From Orychophragmus violaceus (Eukaryota > Streptophyta > Magnoliopsida > Brassicales > Brassicaceae): 64,000 nucleotides of DNA. Made by a program: the position numbers and the translations under genes. Positions 1 to 11,170 of the stretch are shown here, in pieces; the stretch's first letter is position 1, and the number at the start of each line of letters is the position of its first letter. Location: positions 14,571,082-14,635,081 of the forward strand of contig CM058230.1 in NCBI GenBank assembly GCA_030180135.1, read 5' to 3'. Under the pieces are notes generated by a model. The model searched no databases. It saw only the letters and a program-made list of their open reading frames with translations, and was not told the DNA's origin.

Positions 1-245
1 TCACAAAAAATGTTGTTTTCTTATAATAATAAAAACCCCCACAAATGATTGTTTACATGACTTACAACGCAAAAGGGAGAGGACTAAAGCTAGATAAAAC
101 CACAATAACTTGAGAAGCAAATATCTTAAAACACATTGGAAATTCTAAACCCCTAACCACCCAATCTTCAATCTAAACAATCTAAATTATGAGTTTTGTG
201 TTACCACAAGATTAAACAAAGCTTAGCCTTACAAAATCTCACTAT
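1..245. other. AT-rich intergenic sequence
   Basis: No coding signal, repeat boundary or RNA gene is visible in this stretch, which ends at the target site of a SINE. Confidence 0.5.
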
Positions 246-511
246 AAAAACTTAGGTCCAAGCTCTTATGGTCAAGTGGTTGGGGACGGCCTTGGACGCT
301 AACACGTTCCGGGTTCGATCCTCCTTCCATGCGAAACTAAGTCACATTTGTTTAAGGACACCTATATGGATATGGGTCTTGCTTTAGGGGCCCATTTGAA
401 TATACGGAGAGAGAGTCTATCCATGGGCTGCACCTCCCCTTTGAGATTAGTCTGAGCCTTTCCATAGGCTCAGGATACCTCCAGGTTAATCACAAAAAAA
501 AAAAATTTAGG
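246..511 (+). mobile_element. tRNA-derived SINE with target-site duplication
   Basis: The body starts near 257 with a tRNA-like head. A box A-like segment, tggtcaagtggttgg, lies at 268-282. A box B, gggttcgatcctcc, lies at 311-324. The spacing between them is normal for an RNA polymerase III internal promoter. A tRNA-unrelated part follows and ends in a poly(A)-rich tail around 490-505. The body is flanked by near-identical 11-bp repeats, aaaaacttagg at 246-256 and aaaaatttagg at 501-511, the expected product of LINE-mediated insertion. It encodes no protein. I cannot name the SINE family. It is not a functional tRNA gene because no cloverleaf follows box B. Confidence 0.8.
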
Positions 512-940
512 AAAAAAAAAACTATTTATTCAACTAAGACGATGGAGAGGACAAATAGTAGTGTCTATTTCAACTGAAATATATGGATTCTCGGAAAATA
601 TCAATACAAAATCCATATTCATTAAAAATATGAATCACAGACGTCAGAAAGATTACTGTGCAATTTTATTACATACAGAATTTTTCAAACAACATATTAA
701 TCGACATAATTCAATAAAATTTGTTGTAGAGTTTAAATACAGTGTGGGTTGGTCCTTTCTTCACCCGCAAAATAAGGAACACTACGTAATTAATTTACAA
801 TTTAACAATTTTTTGGGTCAAAATATACAATCTAACATATTACCTAAAATAGGGTCATTATCAATCGCTTTCCTATATTTTGATACCATACCCAGAAATA
901 CGGAAAGAAAAGAATAAGAAAACAATAAGAGAAAAGTCAT
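512..940. other. AT-rich intergenic sequence, no supported gene
   Basis: An open frame of 118 codons exists at 561-917 on the plus strand. Its composition is AT-rich and low in complexity, with no recognisable domain, so I do not call it a gene. Confidence 0.4.
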
Positions 941-1725
941 AAAATAGCACAAAAAACATATCTTATCATAAATATAGCACCAAGGAAAATAATTCACATT
1001 TTTAGCATTATTTTAATTACAAAGACTTTTATAGCATTATATAATTTAGGGTTTAGGATTAATTATTTAGGATTTAGGGTTTATTATTTAGATTTTAGGG
1101 TTTAGTATTTAGGGTTTAGGGTTTATTATTCAAGGTTAGGGTTTAGTATTTAGGGTTTAGGGTTTAGTATTTAAGATTTAAGGTTATGGCTAATTTAGTG
1201 ACAAAACATGTTTTTGTACTATTTTTATGATTTTTCTTCCTTGGTGCTATATTTTTGACAAGTCATGTTTTTTGTGCTATTAATGCGATTTGCCCAAACA
1301 ATAAAGGCAGTAAAGCATTTTACAGAAGAAAAAAAGAAGGAAAAGAAGCAGCTTTTTGTTGATTAGCTTTTATATTTTTCTTTGGGCAAATCGCATTAAT
1401 AGCACAAAAACATGACTTGTCAAAAATATAACACCAAAGAATAAAAATCATAAAAATAGTATAAAAATATGTTTTGTCATTAAATTAGCCCTAATACTAA
1501 ACCCTAAACCCTAAATACTAAACTCTAACCTTGAATAATAAACCATAAACCCTAAATACTAAACCCTAAACCCTAAATAATAAACCCTAAATCCTAAATA
1601 ATTAACCATAAACCGTAAATTATATAATGTTATAAAAGTCTTTGTAATTAAAATAATGCTAAAAATGTAAATTATTTTTTTTGGTGTTATATTTATGATA
1701 AGATATGTTTTTTGTGCTATTTTAC
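941..1725. repeat. Long inverted repeat built of degenerate telomere-like TTTAGGG units
   Basis: The left arm (about 941-1297) and right arm (about 1384-1725) are inverted copies of each other. They share outer ends (aaaatagcac / gtgctatttt) and inner ends (gcgatttgccc / gggcaaatcgc). Each arm holds a run of degenerate tttagggttt units, on opposite strands. The arms are separated by about 85 bp. A tract of about 65 bp starting tacagaag lies between the arms (from about 1319) and again directly after the right arm (1721-1795). No open frame is present. This looks like a foldback or long-TIR Mutator-like element. No clear 9-bp TSD was found, so the class is uncertain. Confidence 0.7.
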
Positions 1726-1795
1726 AGAAGAAAAAAAAGAAGGAAAAGAAGCAGCTTTTTGTTGATTAGCTTTTATATTTTTCTTTTGACTTTTA

Positions 1796-2442
1796 GATAA
1801 CATTCTATCTGTTAATTTACTCTTTTTTATTGATTGTTTCTCTGTATCTGTGACTGGCAATTTACAGAAACGGCTGACTAAACGACGACACAAAAAGGTT
1901 TTGAGTGCAAAAGCGCCTAACCCATTTCTTCCCACTCATTATGGCAAATTAAAACCAATGCTCTCCACATCTTCTAAAAGTAGACTAGTAAAGTTATCTT
2001 TTGTTTTGTGTATTTTTTTTTTTTTTTTAAATTCACTGTCAAACCGTGTAGACTAATTGTGAATAGTAATAATGATAACATACAAAACCACAACGTACAC
2101 ATTAACAAAGACTTGAAACGTTTTAACACTAGCGCAATGCTTATCTAATTCAGAACACATAGGCAGTAAAAAAAGAGAAATGCAAAAATCAAATATGTCA
2201 TCAGAGGTTTGGTTGCTTTGTCTTGTTGCCCATATTTTGCGTCGCTTGTCTCTCTCGTTGTCAACATCTTCTTTCTCAAACAATCCCTAGGAAAATATTG
2301 ACAAGAAATGGGCATTTGGATCCTCAAAACAAATCTTGGCCACTCACTTTACTAAACCTTCGTGTTACATTCTCTAGTTTGTGTTCCACTAAACTAGGAA
2401 CAATCTTGTTTTGTCTAAAGCAAAACTTCTCCATTACATAGC
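1796..2442. other. Intergenic sequence downstream of PIN7
   Basis: This lies beyond the stop codon of PIN7 and should contain its 3' untranslated region and polyadenylation site on the minus strand. I see no other gene. Small open frames here overlap the PIN7 terminal exon on the other strand and are not credible. Confidence 0.5.
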
Positions 2443-4966
2443 TTATAGCCCGAGTAGAATATAGTAAACAAGTGTGATCGGTAGTGCGATAAGCATCCCA
2501 AATATAACCCTGCAATTTCAATCCACATAAGACATTGACAATATTAGTTATTAATCTCTTATCTTATGCATCAAAAAGTGCTCTTTATTCATTATAATTT
2601 ACTTACCCTGTACTTAAGATGGCCGGATGAACATTGTATTCTTTTGCAAACACAAATGGCACGATCCCTTGTGGCAATGCAGCCTACAAATCGGTACCAC
2701 AAGATCTCGTTAAGTGGTTTTGTTATAAGAAAGTAAGCAGAGGTTGTTTTAGCAACATCAAATATATTTTACTTGAACAATGGCCACGCGTAATAGATCT
2801 CCGCGTAATCCAATAGCCATGGCTGCAACGGCCATTACTGCTGGTCCTGTCAAGAACCTCACCGCCATTGCAAAAGTTGCCGTGGAATTTCCGCAAGCGA
2901 TTAACTTAGGTTGCAACGCCATGAACAACCCTTCATCATATTTTTTCACAATCAATTATGATATCATGTAAAATGTAATATAAATCCAATAAATTCTGAT
3001 AGCATAGGCGTAAAATGTAAATGTAGTGTTAACTCCAATCAACTTCCACTTAATGATGGGGACCACGACAACTATCAAAGAACACGAGCTATGTCCTCCC
3101 ATGACGCATCGTTGACCCTACATGTCGGATGGTCCATCCCATAACGGATTTCCGACTATCAACCAAAAATGCAGAATTTTCCGTACGATTGCGTTTGTGA
3201 CTGTTGACTGACCCAAAAAAAACAGATAAAGGAAAAAAAAAGAAACAGAGTGAAAAAGATGGGACTCACCCAAACTGAACATTGCCATACCAAGACCAGC
3301 ATCAGAAAGAATTGAGATTGATTGCTGAATGATCTTAGGCATTGCCACATTCCACCTTTCATATTCATCATAATCCAATCACAACTCGTTTATATAATCT
3401 TTTAGAAATATAATACTAATTTAGTATGGATCAAGTCTTGATTAGTTACCTGAAAGCAACGAGAGCCCATATGAGACCAATGAGACTAGAGTAAGTGTTT
3501 GGGTTCCTTATCAGTTTCCTCCATACCATTATCAGTATCAGCCGAGTCATCACACTCGCCGGCGGCATATGTTTTCCTGGTCCGGTTTCGACCGGTTCTT
3601 TAGGGTTTAGCTCCGCCGTGGAGTTACATCGAAGCTTTTGTAGCCCGTTTGGCATTTCCTTCACCTTCTCTGGCTCTTCTTCGCCGTCAAAGTCTCCGCT
3701 CGTCGGAGCTGCTGTGAATCACGCAGAAGATAAGCAATTTCGTTGAGAATTGTTGCAAATTTGATTCAGATATATAGATTAAGTATAAAAACCTTTGCTT
3801 TCAGTGTTATGCGGAGGATCAGAGATCATCATTCGGATCTCTTTTGCTCCTTGATCGGATTTTCTGGCTTGTTCAATATCAGCTCCGCCGAATACTTGAA
3901 GACCCGGTCTATCCGAAACGGGTGACCCGTTGGAGCCCCAGACAAACATATGAAGCTCTTTAGCATCATGGCTATTCGATTTCCCTCCGGTATGATTGTT
4001 TTTGCCACCGGTTCTATTAACGGCGGAGGATGAAAATTCCGGATTCGGGGCTGGGTACGACCCGGCTGGACCCGGGTAATACCCGAATCTAGGAGACGAA
4101 GCCATAGCACAACTCTCATCGAAATTCGAAGGTCTAGGAGTTGGTCCCCTCGAGGACTGAACGGAATACATATCCGCCGGACCGAAGTTCGAGAGACGGC
4201 CACCGGGAAATCCCATCATTGAGTAAAAATCCGAGTGAGAACCTCTCGGAGTCGTGCTAAGGCTATAAATCTCAGCTCCAGTGAGATTCGACGGACGTGG
4301 AGTGATATTAGGACCGCAGAAAGATCTCCGGGAAGCGTTCGATTTCCTCACCGTGACGTGTAACTTCCCGTCGTCTCCGATTTGAGCGTCCGTCTCCAAG
4401 AAATCGTGTCCGTCCAACGAAACGACGTCTGATTCGACTTTCAAAGAAACGATCGAAGCCGCCGTCTCCGGGAACTGCTCCATGATCAGAATCTTAGCTC
4501 CTCTGTATTCGAAGAGGAAGAGGAGAAGCGTGTACCATATTATACACTGGAGAACGACGACCTGGACCATGAGCGAGCCGGAGTATTCGCCGTACATGGC
4601 GATTAAGAGAGGGATTCCCATCACAAGCGTGTTGGGAAGCGTGGAGAGGGAGAAGATGGTGATGCTCCATTCGAGACTACCTGAGCGACTGAGATTCGCC
4701 CAGATGGTTAGGAGAGTGAGCATGATTACTTTCTGGAGAGTATCAGCGGCGATGAATCGGAGATTCATGGCGTAAGGGTTGTTGGTGGATATGAAGTGGA
4801 AGGAGAGGAGAGGGACGGCGAAAATGGCGACGAAGCGGTTGATTCCGGAGCATTGGTCCGGTGAGAAGATTTTCCACCAACGGACGGAGCCGTAAGCGAG
4901 GATCATAGCGACGTAGAGAGGAATCACCGCCGTGAGCACCGTGTAGAGGTCGTGCCATGTGATCAT
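2443..4966 (-). CDS. PIN7: PIN-FORMED auxin efflux carrier, PIN7-type, six exons
   Basis: A plasma-membrane carrier that exports the hormone auxin and gives directional flow. Exons on the minus strand, all with GT-AG introns, are 4966-3793, 3711-3450, 3355-3270, 2930-2773, 2683-2607 and 2509-2443. They total 1824 nt, encoding 607 residues. An upstream in-frame ATG at 5047 is ignored because family proteins begin MITWHDLY. Residues 1 to about 160 form the N-terminal membrane domain, including LPNTLVMG near 110. A hydrophilic loop follows, with two TPRPSN phosphorylation-type motifs (222-227 and 276-281). The C-terminal membrane domain starts near NPNTYSS and ends YYILLGL. Loop text such as SDRPGLQV and LRCNSTAELNPKE matches PIN7 rather than PIN3 or PIN4 from memory. 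A. thaliana PIN7 is about 619 residues, so the loop is slightly shorter. No stop or frameshift is seen. Confidence 0.93.
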
Positions 4967-5094
4967 TATTATCGCCGGATGAGTGACAAAAGTGTGATTA
5001 TTAAAGTGTGGGAAACCGTTAGTTAGGAAGTGAGTTTGTGAAGTCAAAAGAATAGTGTCAGTCTCTATACTCTGTGATGACGAAAAACTTTAAC

Positions 5095-5163
5095 AGAGAG
5101 AGAGAGAGAGTTTCTTGAGGATTAGTGTTTTACGAGAAGACGTCCCTTTACAGCTCTTTATAG
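5095..5163 (-). promoter_or_regulatory. Likely PIN7 core promoter: TATA box and GA-repeat leader
   Basis: On the minus strand, ctataaag with TATAAA at 5162-5157 lies about 190 bp upstream of the PIN7 start codon. A (GA)n tract of about 16 bp at 5095-5110 would fall in the 5' untranslated leader, as CT-rich leaders often do in plants. This is inferred from sequence alone. Confidence 0.45.
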
Positions 5164-5169
5164 AGCAAA

Positions 5170-5800
5170 CACAGGACGACCTAAAGTTTCTATTTTTATT
5201 TTAGATTTTACTTGTTTTTAACATTTACCAGTGTTTTGCCCAAGCTACTCGTGGATTGGTTCTTTGATAATTTATTTCCAGCATGCCTTTTGATTTATTT
5301 TGTATGTGATAGTTCAACTATTTAGACTCATTTATATTTAGACTCGTTTAGACCTGTTTAGGCCCGTCCGTTAATCTGTTTGTATTTAGGTTCGTTTAGA
5401 CCCGTCCGTTTAGTCCCGTTTAAAAGTACGAAACCCCGTTTAAAGTTTTTTTTATAAAAAATAACGGACTAAAGAAATGTGACAAAATGTCAACATTTAG
5501 TACAAAACAATATTAGTATCAAAGTATGGATGGGTACCTATGGGTATACCCAAAACTTAATAAGCTATACATGGATATTACCCATTGACAAAAAAAATAT
5601 TTGGGTTCATTATGGATTGGATTTTTATTAGTTGGGTTTTTGTGGGTTGAGTTTGGGTTGGGTTATTTTACCCATATTAACATCCCTAGATAGTTGCTAT
5701 GGTTCTTGTGTCATTGTTTTTGAAAGTAGATTAAAGCTTTCAATGGTAACAACGATGACAACTAATTAATACGCAAATGGTCAAAACTTTTTTATTTACC
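5170..5800. other. Intergenic sequence with short degenerate repeats
   Basis: Between 5320 and 5440 a gtttagacccgt-like unit of about 12 bp recurs several times. Around 5520-5690 there are many copies of tgggta or taccca, and the stretch ends taacatcccta, which resembles the end of small plant DNA transposons. I could not define both ends. No gene is visible. Confidence 0.4.
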
Positions 5801-5803
5801 ATT

Positions 5804-6242
5804 TAGGCTAAATGGTAATTGCGGTTAGGGTGGACAAAATGAACTGCGATCTAAAAACTTTATTTTTGGGACGGACACAGTTCGCTGCGAACCAAATTTA
5901 TTTCTTCACTAAATGGTTCGCATTTGGTCCGTAACGGACTTCTTTAATCATTTTTGTCTGCAGTGGACTTGATCAAAACTTGTGAATAGTAGAAAAAAGC
6001 GGTCTTGACCATTTGCGGACTAATCCGCACTGACCGCAGTTACCATTCAAAACCTTATACTATTTGGTATGTAGTGGTGCGGACTGGAATAAATAAAAGC
6101 AGTCTGATGCATACCAAGTTCGGTTCATTTTTATGAACAAATAAATTTACTCTGCAGTGGACTGCTGTCCGTCCCAAAATAATAATGGTTTAGTCTGCAC
6201 ATGATTTTGTCTGATGCGACCGCTGCTACCATTTAAAGCCCA
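5804..6242. mobile_element. Non-autonomous hAT-like element, possibly composite
   Basis: The left end taggctaaatggtaattgcg and the complement of the right end (tgggctttaaatggtagcag) form an imperfect terminal inverted repeat. A third related copy, complement of ggtttt-type sequence with taccattcaaaacc, lies internally near 6040-6053. This suggests two tandem or nested copies. The interior is rich in gcggact-type words and has no open frame. I could not find a matching 8-bp TSD, so the assignment is tentative. Confidence 0.45.
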
Positions 6243-7591
6243 AATAATATTGTTCAACGAAAAATAGGAGAACTCTATAACGTTTGATAAGCGATTGGAA
6301 AATGTACTATTTCTCACTTTGCATTCGTCTTGATTATCCAGTGCATGTGTTGTTTGTTTTTAGCAAACCTATGTTCTGTAGATGTGGTTCCTTTTAGTTG
6401 TGTTCCTCTGCTCACGAAAGTTCCTACAATTCGTCCTCTGTCTCTTTGTAGATGTGGTTCCATTTGATTCCAATTCCAAATTTCCTACATATTGCATTAC
6501 CGTTATCACGTGTGACCAACATATATGTAGTGTGATATTCTCGTGGATCATTCCAGTGCGTGTGTTATTATGGGATAAACAAGTAGCATTATTTAGACAA
6601 GAACACAGCTACGTATAAAAGTAAGAGACATACAAATATATTGGTTACAAGTATTAACTTTAAATTATACCGAGAACCAAAATAAAGCCAATCCAATACA
6701 CAACCATGCAAATACCGACACAAGGATTTTGGATCAAGCAACACAAGTAACTACAAATGTTAGCAACACACAAAATCCTGATTAGCTAAATTGCTCTTGT
6801 GGTGATCCATTGTTTTACTTTGCATCGTGCTTTCTATCAGGTGACCCTGCAAGATAATGTGATTAGTTAGTTGTTTAAATGGTAGCTATAATTTGATGTT
6901 ACACTAATCATTACTTACCTCCTTTTTAATAGTAGTGGTATTGCTACTATTTTTTCGTTGTTGTTGTTGTTAGTGTGGTTGTAGGTTTCCCAAAAGCGGA
7001 GTAATCGAACTGTAATTGACATTGTTTATGGGCCTATATGGAGCGGTCTTCCTGTAACCAATATGTAGTGGTGGATATAATACTTTGAGCAGTAGTCATT
7101 GAGTTCATTTGTTTTTTTCTGTAGAGAAGGAAATTGTGAAGTATTTTGGCCTAACATAATTAGCAATTCCTTTTTGTGGTGAAATTGTATATTGATTTCT
7201 CTTTTAACATCGGATTATGAGTTCGAAGATGCAATTTGTATTACTCTTAAGTATTTGGTTGGATTGAAATTAGGGGCAAAAAAACTGAGTAAGATAACCA
7301 AATCCCAAAAATACTTGAATGTTTGATCGAAACTTATTCATTTTTTTGCATGCCTTGCACTGAGCTTTGATGGCTGACATGAAAAGCATATAGTGACGGA
7401 TCTTGAAATTTTGAAACTAATGCTCATACGGACTAATTAAAATGCAAAAAAAAATGAGTGAGATTAGTAAAGCTTTTTGTTTGCCTCCTTATATGTTGCT
7501 CTGCGCATTTATAATAGTCCAGTCATTGATTGTATTTTATTCGAAAGAAAATTATGTGTTGTTTTATGGAACCATTCAACTTACTAACCTT
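6243..7591. other. Intergenic sequence, possibly the 3' part of the Helitron
   Basis: No credible gene. A short tandem duplication of gtagatgtggttcc occurs at about 6378 and 6449. The sequence lies beyond the C-terminal end of the Helitron helicase on the minus strand, so it may hold the element's 3' terminus. I could not identify a CTRR end with its hairpin. Confidence 0.35.
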
Positions 7592-9831
7592 TCATGTTGT
7601 CAGACCATTGTAGATTTCTTTGTAAACGATGTTCTTTACTGCTCCTCGAACTTGGTCCTCTCCTTCAATGATTGTTATTCCATATGGTGAAGTAACTCTT
7701 GATATAGCGACATATAGTTGTCCATAGGTGAACACCAGTTTTGGAAAGTACAGTAAAACTGATTTCAAAGTTTTCGCTTGGCTTTTTTTTATTGTCATAG
7801 CATAGCATAGTCTTACTGGGAATTGGCGCCTCCAAAGAGTGAATGGATGTTTAGTCTGAGGTGAGGATAAAATAATTCTTGATAGCAACACTTTATTTCG
7901 TATGTGTCTACCTGTCACTATTTCAACCTCTACAACACGGTCTCCCATATATGTTATGATAAGCCTTGTTCTGTTGCACAATCCTTCTTTTTGATTGATG
8001 TTTCGTAGCAGCATGATTGGGACACTAACTTTTAAGTTCAGCTTATGTCTTAGCAATCCTGGGAAATCTAGGAAGTTGTGATACTCTACTGCATAAAAAG
8101 TTTCATTTTCTGGGAAGTCATTATCTATTTGCCAAAGCTCTCTGAACTTAGATACTATTTAGTCATCCCATCCATTTGGGATAGCCCGTATGCATTTATC
8201 TCGTCAACAATTTCATTACGTGGAGTGAGAATGATTCTCTCTATGTAGTATTCTTTATTTTGCTTTGTGATGTCATGATGATCATATATATGTTGCAACC
8301 ATAATTTCTTTTAGAGGGTCTCCACTAATCTCATGGATTAATTTCTTTTTAATAGTGACCATTTGTCTGTCATCCTCATACTCGTAATTTGTATTTGTCG
8401 TTGGTGCGTTCCCATCCCCAACTTGGAGCACCCATTTAGCAAAGTCTTCGTTTGACACGTGCAATCTCATATTTTTAAGTAAAAAAAAACTTAATGCAGG
8501 ATTCCCATAAGTATGATTGACTAATAGAGACTAAGACTGTATCTTCTCTAGTACCTTGTGGTATCACCGATAATATTTTCCTGAAATCTCCTCCAAATAT
8601 GACTATTTTCCCCCAAAATTTTGGGTCGCTGAAGTTGGGTTATCCAGAGACATTAAGTGTTTCAATTTTCTATCGAGAGCCTCAAACGTGTGTTGATGTG
8701 CCATGGGTGCTTCATCCCAAATGATGAGATCTGTTTTATGAATTAATTCTGCAAGCATTGTACTCGGTTTGGTATGATACATTGATTCTTCTGTCATGTT
8801 GAATGCAATATTGAACCTAGAGTGTGTTGTTCCACCTCCCAGAAGTAGTAGTGCTGCATTACCAGAAGAAGCGACTGGTAAAACCATCCTCTTAGTAGAT
8901 CATAGCTTAGATTATTGTGTTGTACAAAAAAATTTCCATGTTCCTCCAACTTCATATACGAAGAAAATTTTTCCACGACAATTGTTGATCGAATCAAACA
9001 CGGCGTCGTAAATAGTTATTTGCTGATCATTCCTTTGGCAGTACAACCTGTCATGGTTTTCTTTTTTTCAGCTACATTGTATTGCAACTCTTATTTCCAC
9101 AAATTGTTTCCCAACGCTTTTAGGATTCATATATTAGGTAGTTGCATCCCTTTAAAATCTGTAAGAGATCGTTCGTGGTCATGCAATATCTTCTCTACTT
9201 CTATCAACGTATATTGTTCTAGTTTGGAGTCCTCCAACTGTAAGGTAGTGTGCGTAAAAGTTCTGTATTTTTTTTTGTAGAGGATGTCTTCACTTAACGA
9301 CCTCCAGCAATGTTTCCATAAATCTCTAGGGCTTCCATTCTGATAGTGTATGATCAATGTGATAAACATATGGCGTAATTGATAAGGTGTTACCCAATTA
9401 TTTGTTTCATCCATAGCCGCATGCCATTTTGCATCACTGTCGAGTAAACCTCTTGCATAGCATGCAGATTTGTAATTCGGATATATGTGGTTCGCAACTG
9501 TTTTTATTTCATCAAAACTCCTTGGGCCCCTTATCTTATTTATTAGTATCCTTAAGTAGTAAAGATCGCCTGAGGCTGGATTATGGTCGTTGTTCTACCT
9601 ATTGTTTTTCCACTCTTCCGTTCTAACCATATCTTATTGCCATTGTTCCAAACAAAATATTATGGTATTTGAATATAAGTTAGTGACCGGGAAAGCTCTG
9701 AACTTTTGCATAGTTCCATCCATTTAGTGAACATTGTCTTCTCGATTCCAGGTTTGCGGAGAACACGTCCAAGATTTTTTGTATCTTTGATGGTGATGTT
9801 ATGCTTCCCTTCCAAATGGATGGTTAGCTTA

Positions 9832-10089
9832 TTCAAATATATTACAAAAGGAGTTGATAAGACAACAATAGTCATTGAGAAAGGAAGCAAACCTTGGCCC
9901 AACAATACACTAATTGGATGCAAAAGTCATCCGCATTGCTTCACAAGCTGATAGATAACGACAATCTATGTACTCTTGTATCTCATTTCTTTCTCTCCTT
10001 GTCAATTACTGTATTGTTGGGCCCAGGATTGCTTCCTTTCGCAATGACTGTTGTTGTCTTATCAACTCCTTTTGTAATATATTTGAATA
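9832..10089. repeat. Local inverted duplication inside the Helitron pseudogene
   Basis: About 85 bp at 10002-10089 encodes on the minus strand the conserved Helitron segment LFKYITKGVDKTT. An inverted copy with only a few mismatches lies at 9832-9916, reading the same peptide on the plus strand. Between the arms the original minus-strand coding continues (EIQEYIDCRYLSACEA). The inverted copy sits where about 20 residues of normal Rep sequence would be expected, just before HLEGKHNI. Confidence 0.8.
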
Positions 10090-10759
10090 ATTACTTTACA
10101 ACATTTGTTCGGTTGCACCACTCTACATTAATATGAGCCTTTTACTTCTTGAGGATGTTAATGTTATGGGGACAACAAATTTATTATCCAATAATTTTTC
10201 CTCCTTCGTGACAAAGGCTTCTTATACCTTTGCGGCGACGATAAATTATGTAACTTAATTTGTCATCTGAAGTGTGATCATTGTAAGGCCGAGGGTATTT
10301 TTTGGTACATGCTAGTTTTTACACGAATGGTGATTTAGGTCCATCTAAACCACATGGACCATGCATCATGTGTTTCACCAGGAGTTTGTATGCTTCAGGG
10401 TCTTTTATTTTTCAGGGAGTTTGACAGAAATGATTCCGTCAACTTCGTCTCGGCTTGGAGTTTTTGACGAATTCCCAAACCACAATAGCATGTGTGCGTA
10501 TGGGAGGTCTCTCTTTTGGAATTCGGATATGTGGAGTACTCTGGGAAGACAATCATTGTTGGTTAGATATTTTATGTGCATGCATTTAAAAAATTTCATT
10601 GTAGTATATATGCGGTATATGGTTTGAAGAAAGTCCCATTTTTGAAATCCTTAATTATTTGGTCTAGTTTCATTTTGAAGACGCGACACTCTATGCCAGG
10701 TCTATCATTTGGTGATCCCCCGCCATAAGCTGCTAGGTAGTCTTTTATGGGCCTAATTA

Positions 10760-11170
10760 GAACGGTTCATAAAAGAAAATTAGCAGCAGGTAGCAGAAAC
10801 AATATGTTGTTGAAGATATATGCTCTGATTAATATACATATTTTAGTGATTGTTACAACTGTTAGTGATTAAATATAAAATTATAAAAAATATTTAATTA
10901 AATTTAACTATAATTACTCTAATGTGTTATATATGTATATATTATATTTAGAACATAAGTTTTTTATATTTCATATATGTAAATTATATTTATTAAATTA
11001 TTATTGTTATAATATTTTTTATTAAAAATAAAGGAAATAAAATATTAGTAATAATAATTTTAAATATATAAATTAAAATTATGATATATGCTTATATTTA
11101 ATGTTAATTAACAAAATTAATTAAGTAAATGATTTTTTTTAAATTAATAATTTAGAAGTTATTGTTATGA
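10760..11170. other. Very AT-rich block interrupting the Helitron
   Basis: About 400 bp of nearly pure A/T sequence lies between recognisable Helitron Rep fragments and has no coding content. It could be an inserted MITE whose ends I cannot define, or an expanded low-complexity tract. A run of 11 C at 11365-11375 follows a little further on. Confidence 0.4.

Noticed and set aside
268..324. tRNA gene
   Set aside because: Box A and box B are present but no acceptor stem or anticodon arm can be folded, and an A-rich tail with TSD follows; it is a SINE head.
561..917. 118-codon plus-strand open frame
   Set aside because: AT-rich, low complexity, no domain, no promoter context; likely chance.
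1000..1620. True telomere or chromosome end
   Set aside because: Repeats are degenerate, inverted, and flanked by ordinary genic sequence on both sides.
4967..5047. N-terminal extension of the PIN7 frame to an upstream ATG
   Set aside because: PIN proteins begin MITWHDLY or MISWHDLY; the extra 27 residues are not family-like, though the upstream ATG could act as an alternative start.
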